DNA of 64,000 nt from Streptomyces thermolilacinus SPC6 (GTDB lineage: Bacteria > Actinomycetota > Actinomycetes > Streptomycetales > Streptomycetaceae). The notes beneath the pieces were generated by a model that made no database searches, had not been told where the DNA came from, and saw only the letters and a list, made by a program, of their open reading frames with translations. The position numbers and the translations under genes are program-made. How positions within the stretch are numbered: the stretch's first letter is position 1; every line of letters starts with the position of its first letter. Positions 17,151-25,229 of the stretch are shown here, in pieces. The stretch spans positions 3,945,895-4,009,894 of the forward strand of contig NZ_ASHX02000001.1 of the NCBI RefSeq assembly GCF_000478605.2. The letters run 5' to 3'.

Positions 17151-17638
17151 CACAGCACCAGCCGTTCCGCGAGGTCCCGGAGGCGTAAGCGGGCCAGCGC
17201 CAGGTTGCCCGTGTCGCGGTCGAGCCACAGGTGCAGGAAAAGGCTGCTGTCGAAGTTCGTGGTGACGAAGCGGAGCACGTGGTAGCCGGTGCGGGTGGTG
17301 ACGATGAGGTCCTCGACGGGGGCGTCCTCGTCGTCCGCCGAGCCGGGCCCGGGGCTGGAGCCCAAGCCGGGAACGGCTCCCGGCCCGGCGCCTGGTGCTC
17401 CGCCCGGAGGTCCGCCGTCCGGTGCGCCGGTCCGCCCGCCCGCCGCCGGGCTGAACGACTGGTACTCCGCCGCCGCGCGGGCCAGTTCGGCCGCCTCGGC
17501 GGCGCTCGTCTCGTGGTCTCCGACCGGGGACTCCCCGGCCGTTCCCAGGGCGAGCCCGCTGGTCCAGTCCACGAGGGCCGCGCCGCGCGCACCCGGCAGG
17601 GTCATCGCTTCCAGCAGGCACTCGTCGATTCCGGGCAC
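17150..17638 (-). CDS. Roadblock/LC7 domain protein with a TTA codon
   Basis: 162 residues from GTG 17636-17638, chosen for GGGAGGGG close upstream; an ATG at 17704 is open but less likely. The Roadblock domain is split: DECLLEAMTLPGARGAALVDWTSGLALG at the N-terminus and EDLIVTTRTGYHVLRFVTTNFDSSLFLHLWLDRDTGNLALARLRLRDLAERLVL at the C-terminus. A Gly/Pro-rich insert of about 45 residues separates them. Leu151 is encoded by TTA (17186-17188), the only in-frame TTA I found in the window, so translation should depend on bldA. First gene of the operon. Confidence 0.82.
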   Translation of the reverse strand: MPGIDECLLEAMTLPGARGAALVDWTSGLALGTAGESPVGDHETSAAEAAELARAAAEYQSFSPAAGGRTGAPDGGPPGGAPGAGPGAVPGLGSSPGPGSADDEDAPVEDLIVTTRTGYHVLRFVTTNFDSSLFLHLWLDRDTGNLALARLRLRDLAERLVL

Positions 17639-17795
17639 GCGGATTCCCCTCCCATGGCGCAGTCGTGGCGACCTCGGTAGCGGAGAGGTTACGCAACGTT
17701 CCATCCCTGGGCGGGACTTCTGGCATTTTCCTTTGGAACGTGCCCCCGGCGCGGTAGGCTCCGCGCCGCCCGCGCCGGGGGCGCTCGGGGCGTCC

Positions 17796-19118
17796 CTACT
17801 CCGCCACCAGCGCGTCCCGCAGCTCCCCGCCCGACTCGGCGACGATCTCCGCCACCGGCTGCGGCGGCCGTACGGCGGCGAACCGCACCGTTCCGTCCGG
17901 GCGGACCGTGTAGCCGTACACGGCGGGCCTGGGCAGGGAGTTGTACGCGTAGTGGTGCGCGAAGTAGTACGCGCCGGTGTCCAGCGCCGCCACCACGTCT
18001 CCCGGTTCGAGGCGCGGCAGGGGGCGGGCCACGGCCAGCAGGTCGCCCGCGAAACAGGCGGGCCCGGCCACGTCCTGGTCGACGGCCGGCCCCTCCTTGG
18101 GCAGCCCCTTCGCGTCGTACGCGGCGATGCGCAGCGGCCAGGACGCGGGCGCGTACACGGTGCGGGTGGCGACCTGGACCCCGGCGTGCGTGACGGCGAT
18201 GGCCCGCGAGCCGGACGTCTTGGTGTACTCGACGCGGGCGAGGACGGTGCCGTGCCTGGCCAGCAGCGACCGGCCGAACTCGGTGACCAGCCCGTACCGC
18301 CCGTCGAACAGCCCCGGCACCTCGGCGGCGAGCAGCCGCGCGTACTCCTCGTACGTGGGGGTCTCCTCGTCGGACGCGAAGTTCACCGGCAGGCCGCCGC
18401 CGAGGTCGATCGTGTCCACCTGGCGCCGCCCGGCCGCCTCGTTGATCTCCTCGGCCAGTTCGTATACGGCCCGCACCCCGTCCGCCATGCGCGCGAGCGG
18501 GACGCCCTGGGAGCCGGAGTGGGTGTGCAGCCGGGTCAGCCACGGGCGGTCCAGGAACGCCCGGACGATCCACGCGCGGGCGCCCGGGTCGCGCAGGGCG
18601 ACGCCGAACTTCGAGGTGTCGGTCGCGGTGGACAGGGCGTCGATGGTGCCGCCGCCGACCTGGGCGTTGACGCGCAGGCCGACGGGCGGCGGGGCGGTCG
18701 CGCGGGCGGCGACGAGCGTGTCGAGGCGGGCGAGCTCCTGCGGGTTGTCGGCGTTGACGGCGATGCCGAGGTCGATGGCCTCGCGCAGTTCGGCCACGGT
18801 CTTGGCGGGGGAGTCGAGGACGGTCATGCGGGGCGGGACGCCGGCGGCGCGGGCGAGGGCCAGCTCGCCGGGGCTCGCGACCTCGGCGCCGAGCCCCTCC
18901 TCGTACAGCAGGCGCAGGACGGGGACGAGCGGGGAGGCCTTCACGGCGAAGGCGTGCAGGACGGGCGCGTCGGTGACGGCGGCGAACGCGGCGCGCAGGG
19001 CGGCGGCGGAGGCGCGGACACCGGCGGTGTCGAGGAGGGCGACGACGGGCTGGGAATCGGGGAGCAGCGCGTGCTCGACGGCTGCGCGGACGGCTTGATC
19101 ACGTCGGTCGGAAGCCAT
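17796..19118 (-). CDS. PLP-dependent decarboxylase, DapDC/ornithine fold type III
   Basis: 440 residues from ATG 19116-19118, with GGAGG upstream. TIM-barrel start with the PLP lysine in FAVKASPL, then THSGSQGVPL, the phosphate-binding glycine loop DLGGGLPVNF, and TEFGRSLLARHG. The C-terminal active-site block has PACFAGDLLA, where lysA-type enzymes have a CxSxD pattern, and GAYYFAHHYAYNSLPRP. It is thus a relative of diaminopimelate decarboxylase with an altered substrate pocket, acting on some amino acid I cannot name. It is divergent from hutU, sharing a 143-nt promoter region, and may be co-regulated with histidine degradation. Confidence 0.88.
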   Translation of the reverse strand: MASDRRDQAVRAAVEHALLPDSQPVVALLDTAGVRASAAALRAAFAAVTDAPVLHAFAVKASPLVPVLRLLYEEGLGAEVASPGELALARAAGVPPRMTVLDSPAKTVAELREAIDLGIAVNADNPQELARLDTLVAARATAPPPVGLRVNAQVGGGTIDALSTATDTSKFGVALRDPGARAWIVRAFLDRPWLTRLHTHSGSQGVPLARMADGVRAVYELAEEINEAAGRRQVDTIDLGGGLPVNFASDEETPTYEEYARLLAAEVPGLFDGRYGLVTEFGRSLLARHGTVLARVEYTKTSGSRAIAVTHAGVQVATRTVYAPASWPLRIAAYDAKGLPKEGPAVDQDVAGPACFAGDLLAVARPLPRLEPGDVVAALDTGAYYFAHHYAYNSLPRPAVYGYTVRPDGTVRFAAVRPPQPVAEIVAESGGELRDALVAE

Positions 19119-19157
19119 GCCCTCCAGCCAAACACCCGGCGCGCGCCCGCGCAGCTG

Positions 19158-19197
19158 TTGACTACAACTATTCAGTCCAGCAGGATGTGAATATCTC
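19158..19197 (+). promoter_or_regulatory. Predicted hutU promoter with embedded operator-like half-sites
   Basis: TTGACT (19158-19163) and CAGGAT (19181-19186) are separated by 17 nt, a good vegetative spacing. The spacer holds CTATTCAGTC (19168-19177), identical to ten bases of the RpiR-gene palindrome. A TGAATA half-site follows at 19188-19193, after a gap one base shorter than in the palindrome. A repressor bound here would block RNA polymerase directly. Confidence 0.5.
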
Positions 19198-19261
19198 ACT
19201 CACAAGAGGCCGGCGCCGCAGTGGCCGAGGCCGAGGCATCCGCATTCGAGGAGGCACCCCC

Positions 19262-20920
19262 ATGTCAGGACCCCGACCCGTACGGGCCCCGCGCGGTACG
19301 GAACTGAGCGCCCTGGGATGGCAGCAGGAGGCCGCTCTGCGGATGCTCCAGAACAACCTCGACCCGGAGGTCGCCGAGCACCCCGACAAGCTCGTCGTCT
19401 ACGGCGGCACCGGCAAGGCGGCCCGCGACTGGCGCTCCTTCGACGCCATGGTCCGCACGCTGCGCACCCTGAAGCAGGACGAGACGATGCTCGTCCAGTC
19501 CGGCCGCCCGGTCGGCGTGATGCAGACCCACGAGTGGGCCCCGCGCGTCCTGATCGCCAACTCCAACCTGGTCGGCGACTGGGCGAACTGGGAGGAGTTC
19601 CGCCGCCTGGAGGCGCTCGGTCTCACCATGTACGGGCAGATGACCGCCGGGTCGTGGATCTACATCGGCACGCAGGGCATCCTCCAGGGAACGTACGAGA
19701 CGTTCGCCGCCGTCGCCGCGAAGAAGTTCGGCGGCACCCTCGCCGGGACGATCACCCTCACCGCCGGTCTCGGCGGCATGGGCGGCGCCCAGCCGCTCGC
19801 CGTCACCATGAACGACGGCGTCGCCATCTGCGTCGACTGCGACCCGCGCGCCATCGAGCGCCGCATCGAGCACCGCTACCTGGACGTCAAGGCCGACTCC
19901 CTCGACCACGCCCTGCAGCTGGCCACCGAGGCCCGCGACGCGCGCCGCCCCCTGTCGATCGGCGTGCTCGGCAACGCCGCCGAACTGGTACCGCAGCTCC
20001 TCGCGATGGGCGCCCCCATCGACATCGTCACCGACCAGACCTCCGCCCACGACCCGCTCGCCTACCTGCCGGTCGGCGTCGCCTTCGAGGACATGGCCGA
20101 CGCCGCCGCCAAGGACCCGGCCGGGTTCACGCAGCGGGCCCGCGAGTCGATGGCCAGGCACGTCGAGGCGATGGTCGGCTTCATGGACGCGGGCGCCGAG
20201 GTCTTCGACTACGGCAACTCCATCCGCGGCGAGGCCCAGCTCGCCGGGTACGAGAGGGCGTTCGCCTTCCCCGGCTTCGTCCCCGCCTACATCCGCCCGC
20301 TGTTCTGCGAGGGCAAGGGCCCCTTCCGCTGGGCCGCCCTTTCCGGTGAGGCGTCCGACATCGCCAAGACGGACAAGGCGATCCTGGAGCTGTTCCCGGA
20401 GAACGAGTCGCTGGCCCGCTGGATCAAGATGGCCGGGGAGCGCGTCCACTTCCAGGGCCTGCCCGCCCGCATCTGCTGGCTCGGCTACGGCGAGCGCGAC
20501 CGCGCCGGTGAGCGCTTCAACGACATGGTGGCCTCCGGCGAGCTGGCCGCCCCGCTCGCCATCGGCCGCGACCACCTCGACTGCGGCTCCGTCGCCTCCC
20601 CGTACCGCGAGACCGAGGCCATGCTCGACGGCTCCGACGCCATCGCGGACTGGCCGCTGCTGAACGCCATGGTCAACGTCGCGTCCGGCGCCTCCTGGGT
20701 CTCCCTGCACCACGGCGGCGGCGTCGGCATGGGCCGCTCCATCCACGCGGGCCAGGTCACCGTCGCCGACGGCACCCCGCTGGCGGGCGAGAAGATCCGC
20801 CGCGTCCTCACCAACGACCCCGGCATGGGCGTCATCCGGCACGTGGACGCCGGATACGACCGCGCCGACGAGGTCGCCGCCGAGCGGGGCGTCCGCGTCC
20901 CGATGCGGGAGGACGCGTGA
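19262..20920 (+). CDS. hutU: Urocanate hydratase
   Basis: 552 residues, full length for the family (~550-560). Converts urocanate to imidazolone propionate using tightly bound NAD+, the second step of histidine degradation. Hallmarks: VYGGTGKAARDWRSFDAM, QSGRPVGVMQTHEWAPRVLIANSNLV, the NAD-binding TAGLGGMGGAQPLAVTMNDG, and the active-site cysteine in PARICWLGYGERDRAG. HHGGGVGMGRSIHAG comes near the end. Start ATG 19262 with GGAGGCA upstream. First gene of an operon with the next three; the following gene overlaps its stop by four bases. Confidence 0.97.
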   Translation: MSGPRPVRAPRGTELSALGWQQEAALRMLQNNLDPEVAEHPDKLVVYGGTGKAARDWRSFDAMVRTLRTLKQDETMLVQSGRPVGVMQTHEWAPRVLIANSNLVGDWANWEEFRRLEALGLTMYGQMTAGSWIYIGTQGILQGTYETFAAVAAKKFGGTLAGTITLTAGLGGMGGAQPLAVTMNDGVAICVDCDPRAIERRIEHRYLDVKADSLDHALQLATEARDARRPLSIGVLGNAAELVPQLLAMGAPIDIVTDQTSAHDPLAYLPVGVAFEDMADAAAKDPAGFTQRARESMARHVEAMVGFMDAGAEVFDYGNSIRGEAQLAGYERAFAFPGFVPAYIRPLFCEGKGPFRWAALSGEASDIAKTDKAILELFPENESLARWIKMAGERVHFQGLPARICWLGYGERDRAGERFNDMVASGELAAPLAIGRDHLDCGSVASPYRETEAMLDGSDAIADWPLLNAMVNVASGASWVSLHHGGGVGMGRSIHAGQVTVADGTPLAGEKIRRVLTNDPGMGVIRHVDAGYDRADEVAAERGVRVPMREDA

Positions 20921-22182
20921 CCCCGTCCCAGCGACGGCAGCCGGTCGCCGGCCAGTCCTTCCACACCATGTGGAAGGAGCTGGCCGGCATCGGCCGCGAC
21001 CCCGCCTCCGGCGGCTACCGCCGCTACGCCTGGACCGGCGCCGACACCGACTGCCGCGCCTGGTTCCGCGAACAGGCCGAGTCGCGGGGCCTCGCCTACG
21101 AGACCGACCGCAACGGCAACCAGTGGGCCTGGCTGGGCGACCCGCACGGCACGGACGCCGTCGTCACCGGCTCCCACCTGGACTCCGTCCCCGACGGCGG
21201 CGCCTTCGACGGCCCGCTCGGCGTCGTTTCGTCCTTCGCCGCCGTCGACGAACTCCTCCAGCGGGGCGCCGCCCTCGCCCGGCCCCTCGCCGTCGTCAAC
21301 TTCGGCGACGAGGAGGGCGCCCGCTTCGGCCTCGCCTGCGTCGGCTCCCGCCTCACCGCCGGGCAGCTCACGAAGGACGCCGCGTACGCGCTGCGCGACG
21401 GCGACGGCGTCGCCCTGCCCGACGCCATGGAGGCCGCCGGGTACGACCCCGCCGCCATCGGCCCCGACCCGGAGCGCCTCGCCCGGATCGGCGCGTTCGT
21501 GGAGCTGCACGTCGAGCAGGGCCGCGCCCTGGACCTGACCGGCGACCCGGTCGGCATCGCCTCCGCGATCTGGCCGCACGGCCGCTGGCGGTACGACTTC
21601 CGGGGCGAGGCCAACCACGCGGGAACCACCCGGCTCGTGGACCGCCGCGACCCGATGCTGCCGTACGCCGAGACGGTCCTGGCCGCCCGCCGCGAGGCGG
21701 AACTCGCCGGCGCCGTCGCCACCTTCGGCAAGGTCGCCGTCGAACCCAACGGCGTCAACGCCATCCCGTCCCTCGTGCGCGGCTGGCTCGACTCGCGCGC
21801 CGCCGACCAGGCCACGCTCGACACGGTCACGGCCGCCGTGGAGGCCGCCGCGCGGGAGGCCGCCGAACGGCAGGGCGTCGACCTCGCCGTCGTACGCGAG
21901 TCGTTCACCCCGGTCGTCGAGTTCGCCCACGCCCTGCGCGACGAGCTGGCCGCCATCCTCGGCGGCGACCGGCCCGGCGGCGGCGACCGGCCCGTGCCCG
22001 TGCTGGGCACCGGCGCCGGGCACGACGCGGGCATCCTGTCCGCCTCCGTCCCGACCGCGATGCTGTTCGTCCGCAACCCCACGGGCGTCTCGCACTCCCC
22101 GGCCGAGTTCGCCGCCGAGGACGACTGCGTGGTCGGCGTGCACGCCCTCGCCGACGTACTGGAGGGCCTGGCATGCCGCTGA
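20917..22182 (+). CDS. M20-family amidohydrolase (allantoate amidohydrolase-like), probable N-formylglutamate step
   Basis: 421 residues, GTG start overlapping the hutU stop. A dinuclear metal hydrolase of the M20 family, allantoate amidohydrolase/N-carbamoyl-amino-acid hydrolase branch. Metal and catalytic motifs: GSHLDSVPDGGAFDGPLGV, FGDEEGARFG, ELHVEQG, the dimerisation-domain GEANHAGTTRLVDRRDPM, and GAGHDAG. It sits between hutU and hutF, where the pathway still needs an enzyme to hydrolyse N-formylglutamate, and no hutG is present. I infer it does that step, or processes another amide from histidine. By sequence alone one would call it allantoate amidohydrolase. Confidence 0.88.
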   Translation: MTPSQRRQPVAGQSFHTMWKELAGIGRDPASGGYRRYAWTGADTDCRAWFREQAESRGLAYETDRNGNQWAWLGDPHGTDAVVTGSHLDSVPDGGAFDGPLGVVSSFAAVDELLQRGAALARPLAVVNFGDEEGARFGLACVGSRLTAGQLTKDAAYALRDGDGVALPDAMEAAGYDPAAIGPDPERLARIGAFVELHVEQGRALDLTGDPVGIASAIWPHGRWRYDFRGEANHAGTTRLVDRRDPMLPYAETVLAARREAELAGAVATFGKVAVEPNGVNAIPSLVRGWLDSRAADQATLDTVTAAVEAAAREAAERQGVDLAVVRESFTPVVEFAHALRDELAAILGGDRPGGGDRPVPVLGTGAGHDAGILSASVPTAMLFVRNPTGVSHSPAEFAAEDDCVVGVHALADVLEGLACR

Positions 22183-23516
22183 CCACGTACTGGCTGGAAC
22201 ACGCCTGGCTGGGCGACACGGTCGTCCCCGGCGTCGCCCTGGACGTAGCGGACGGCCGGATCACCGCCGTCCGCCCGGACACGCCCACCCCGCCGCCGGG
22301 CGCCACACCCCTGCGCGGACTGACCCTCCCAGGCCTGGCCAACGCCCACAGCCACGCCTTCCACCGGGCCCTGCGCGGCCGCGCCCAGGCCGAGCGGGGC
22401 AGCTTCTGGACGTGGCGCGACACCATGTACCAGGTGGCGTCCCGGCTCACCCCCGACACGTACCGCGCGCTGGCGACCGCCGTGTACGCGGAGATGGCCC
22501 TCGCGGGCATCACCGCCGTCGGCGAGTTCCACTACCTGCACCACGCGCCCGGCGGCGCCCCCTACGCCGACCCCAACGCGATGGGCGAGGCGCTGATCGC
22601 CGCCGCCGCCGACGCGGGCATCCGCATCACCCTCCTCGACACCGCCTATCTGTCGTCCGGCTTCGGCGAGCCGCCCAACGAGCACCAGCTCCGCTTCTCC
22701 GACGGCACCGCCGACGCCTGGGCCGAACGCGTCGGCGCCCTGAAGGACACCGGCGACGGCACCGTCCGGATCGGCGCGGCCATCCACTCCGTACGCGCCG
22801 TTCCCGCCGACCAGCTGGCCACCGTCGCCGACTGGGCACGCGACCGGGGCGCACCCCTGCACGTCCACCTGTCCGAACAGCCCGCGGAGAACGAGGCGTG
22901 CCTCGCCGCCCACGGCCGCACCCCGGCCCGCCTGCTGGCCGATCACGGCGCCCTCGGCGAGCGGACCACCGCCGTGCACGCCACGCACCTCACCGACGAG
23001 GACATCGCCCTGCTCGGCACCACCCGCACCGGTACCTGCATGTGCCCCACCACCGAACGCGACCTCGCGGACGGCATCGGCCCGGCCGTCGCCCTCCAGC
23101 GGGCGGGCAGCCCCCTGTCGCTCGGCTCCGACAGCCACGCCGTGATCGACCTCCTGGAGGAGGCGCGCGCCATGGAGCTGGACGAGCGGCTGCGCACCCG
23201 CGTGCGCGGCAACTGGACCGCCGCGCAGCTGCTGCGCGCCGCCGGAGCCGACGGGCACGCCGCGCTCGGGCGCCCCGACGCGGGCGTCCTGGAGCCGGGC
23301 GCGCTCGCCGACTTCACGACGATCGCGCTGGACACCGTCAGGACGGCCGGGCCACCGCCGCGTCTGGCAGCCGAGACGGCCGTATTCGCCGCGTCCGCGG
23401 CGGATGTGCGCCACACGGTCGTCGGCGGCCGCCAGGTCGTACGGGACGGGACCCACGCCCTCGTACCCGATGTGCCGCGGGCGCTGCGGGACGCGATCGC
23501 CGCCCTGCTCGACTGA
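22173..23516 (+). CDS. hutF: Formimidoylglutamate deiminase
   Basis: 447 residues from ATG 22173, overlapping the previous stop by 10 nt, with GGAGG upstream. Amidohydrolase superfamily TIM barrel. Metal ligands: NAHSHAFHRAL (HxH) after a short beta-sandwich, HVHLSEQPAENE (His and Glu) and LGSDSHAVIDLLEEARAMEL (Asp). These motifs, especially FHRALRG and SDSH, match HutF, which converts N-formimidoyl-L-glutamate to N-formyl-L-glutamate and ammonia. Its presence shows the five-step route rather than direct HutG hydrolysis. Confidence 0.93.
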   Translation: MPLTTYWLEHAWLGDTVVPGVALDVADGRITAVRPDTPTPPPGATPLRGLTLPGLANAHSHAFHRALRGRAQAERGSFWTWRDTMYQVASRLTPDTYRALATAVYAEMALAGITAVGEFHYLHHAPGGAPYADPNAMGEALIAAAADAGIRITLLDTAYLSSGFGEPPNEHQLRFSDGTADAWAERVGALKDTGDGTVRIGAAIHSVRAVPADQLATVADWARDRGAPLHVHLSEQPAENEACLAAHGRTPARLLADHGALGERTTAVHATHLTDEDIALLGTTRTGTCMCPTTERDLADGIGPAVALQRAGSPLSLGSDSHAVIDLLEEARAMELDERLRTRVRGNWTAAQLLRAAGADGHAALGRPDAGVLEPGALADFTTIALDTVRTAGPPPRLAAETAVFAASAADVRHTVVGGRQVVRDGTHALVPDVPRALRDAIAALLD

Positions 23517-23542
23517 CCCGGCCGAAGGAGAACTCCCGCACC

Positions 23543-24820
23543 ATGAACAGCGGCAACGAGCCCACGAACAGCGCCCCCGCGACCGCGGGGCCCGACACGA
23601 CGAACAACGCCGTCGCGCCGAAGGCCACCGCGGCCACGCTCATCACCAACATCGCCGGTCTGGTCACCAACGACCCCTCCCTCGGTGACGGTTCCCCCCT
23701 CGGACTGATCCAGGACGCCGCGCTCGTCATCGAGGGCGACCGCGTCGTCTGGACCGGTGAATCCAGCAAAGCACCCGCCACTGACAACCGGGTCGACGCG
23801 GGCGGCCGGACGGTCGTCCCCGGCTTCGTCGACTCCCACTCGCACCTCGTCTTCGCGGGCGACCGCACCGCCGAGTTCAACGCCCGCATGTCCGGCCGGG
23901 CGTACGAGGCGGGCGGCATCCGCACGACGGTCGCCGCGACCCGCGCCGCGACCGACGCCGAACTGGAGGCGAACGTCGTCCGCTACCTGCGGGAGGCGCT
24001 CCGCCAGGGCACGACCACCTTCGAGACGAAGTCCGGCTACGGCCTGACCGTCGAGGACGAGGCGCGGGCCCTGCGCGTCGCCGCCCGCCACACCGACGAG
24101 GTCACCTACCTCGGCGCGCACATCGTGTCCCCGGACTACGCCGACGACCCGGCCGGATACGTCGCCCTGGTCACCGGCGAGATGCTCGACGCGTGCGCCC
24201 CGCACGCGCGCTGGATCGACGTGTTCTGCGAGAAGGGCGCCTTCGACGGCGACCAGGCCCGCGCGATCCTCACCGCGGGCAAGGCGCGCGGCCTGCACCC
24301 GCGCGTCCACGCCAACCAGCTGTCGTACGGCCCCGGCGTCCAGCTCGCGGTGGAGCTGGACGCGGCGAGCGCCGACCACTGCACGCACCTGACCGACGAC
24401 GACGTGGACGCCCTCGCCAACAGCGCGACCGTCGCCACGCTCCTGCCGGGCGCGGAGTTCTCGACGCGCGCCAAGTGGCCGGACGCGCGGCGCCTGCTGG
24501 ACGCGGGCGCGACGGTGGCGCTGTCCACGGACTGCAACCCCGGCTCGTCGTTCACCTCGTCGATGCCGTTCTGCGTGGCCCTGGCGGTACGGGACATGGG
24601 CATGACGCCCGACGAGGCGGTGTGGTCCGCGACGGCCGGGGGCGCGGCGGCCCTGCGCCGCACCGACATCGGCCGCCTGAGCCCCGGCGCCCGCGCCGAC
24701 CTGGCCTTCCTGGACGCCCCGTCCCACGTCCACCTCGCCTACCGCCCGGGCGTCCCGCTCGTCACCGAGGTCTGGCGCGCGGGCGCCCCGGTGGTTCTGG
24801 GACGCGGCGCGCGGGCGTAG
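23543..24820 (+). CDS. hutI: Imidazolonepropionase
   Basis: 425 residues from ATG 23543 with AAGGAG upstream. Hydrolyses imidazolone-5-propionate to N-formimidoylglutamate. Metal site HxH in VDSHSHLVFAGDR; then GIRTTVAATR, FETKSGYGL, HANQLS (third His), DHCTHL and the Asp in STDCNPGSSFTSSMPF. It has an unusual N-terminal extension of about 30 residues rich in Asn, Thr, Ala and Pro before the first strand (TLITNIAGLVTNDP). Last gene of the hut operon; 26 nt after hutF. Confidence 0.96.
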   Translation: MNSGNEPTNSAPATAGPDTTNNAVAPKATAATLITNIAGLVTNDPSLGDGSPLGLIQDAALVIEGDRVVWTGESSKAPATDNRVDAGGRTVVPGFVDSHSHLVFAGDRTAEFNARMSGRAYEAGGIRTTVAATRAATDAELEANVVRYLREALRQGTTTFETKSGYGLTVEDEARALRVAARHTDEVTYLGAHIVSPDYADDPAGYVALVTGEMLDACAPHARWIDVFCEKGAFDGDQARAILTAGKARGLHPRVHANQLSYGPGVQLAVELDAASADHCTHLTDDDVDALANSATVATLLPGAEFSTRAKWPDARRLLDAGATVALSTDCNPGSSFTSSMPFCVALAVRDMGMTPDEAVWSATAGGAAALRRTDIGRLSPGARADLAFLDAPSHVHLAYRPGVPLVTEVWRAGAPVVLGRGARA

Positions 24821-24830
24821 CGTCGGCCGG

Positions 24831-25220
24831 GTGACCCGGCGACTCCTGTACGTCCGCTTCCAGTCCCCGACGCGCGGTCCCCGGGGCCACCACCCCGGGG
24901 TCTTCGCGCTGGCCAACGCCCTGGCCAGGGAGGGGCGGCTGTCCCCCGACGAGTACCGGTTCCGGCGCGCGGCGAACGACTGGTACGACGCCACCTACCC
25001 GAACCCGTCCGACACCGACCCCACCGTCTACGACCCGGACCTCAACCCCGGCGCGGTGGCCTGGTTCAAGTCGACGGCGTGCCACCTCGTCGACCGGGTC
25101 GACGGCTATCTGACGCTCCTGGCGGAGCACGGCGTCCCCTGCGAGCGCGTCGAGACGACGGCTCCGGGCCGGATCGTCCACGAGGACGAGGTCCAGGTCG
25201 TGGCGGCGCCGACGGCTCCG
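24831..25220 (+). pseudogene. Hypothetical protein gene, 3' end probably lost
   Basis: GTG at 24831. The first ~125 codons read like a real, well-ordered small protein (MTRRLLYVRFQSP, HHPGVFALANALAREGRLS, WFKSTACHLVDRVDGYLTLL, GRIVHEDEVQVVA). The frame then has no stop and runs to 26774, through sequence antisense to another gene and across unrelated genes. I take the original gene to have been about 125-130 codons, with its last codons and stop removed at about 25205-25235. Function unknown. See the matching minus-strand fragment. Confidence 0.55.
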
Positions 25221-25229
25221 GTCCACGCA

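Noticed and set aside
17796..19118. lysA (diaminopimelate decarboxylase)
   Set aside because: Active-site C-terminal blocks differ from lysA, and the context is hut genes rather than thrB/hom.
20917..22182. Part of an allantoin degradation operon
   Set aside because: No allantoinase, ureidoglycolate or urate genes nearby; both flanking genes belong to histidine degradation.
20970..23516. An 848-codon frame joining the M20 gene region with hutF
   Set aside because: The first 401 codons are the wrong frame of the M20 gene. Only the part from ATG 22173 is hutF.
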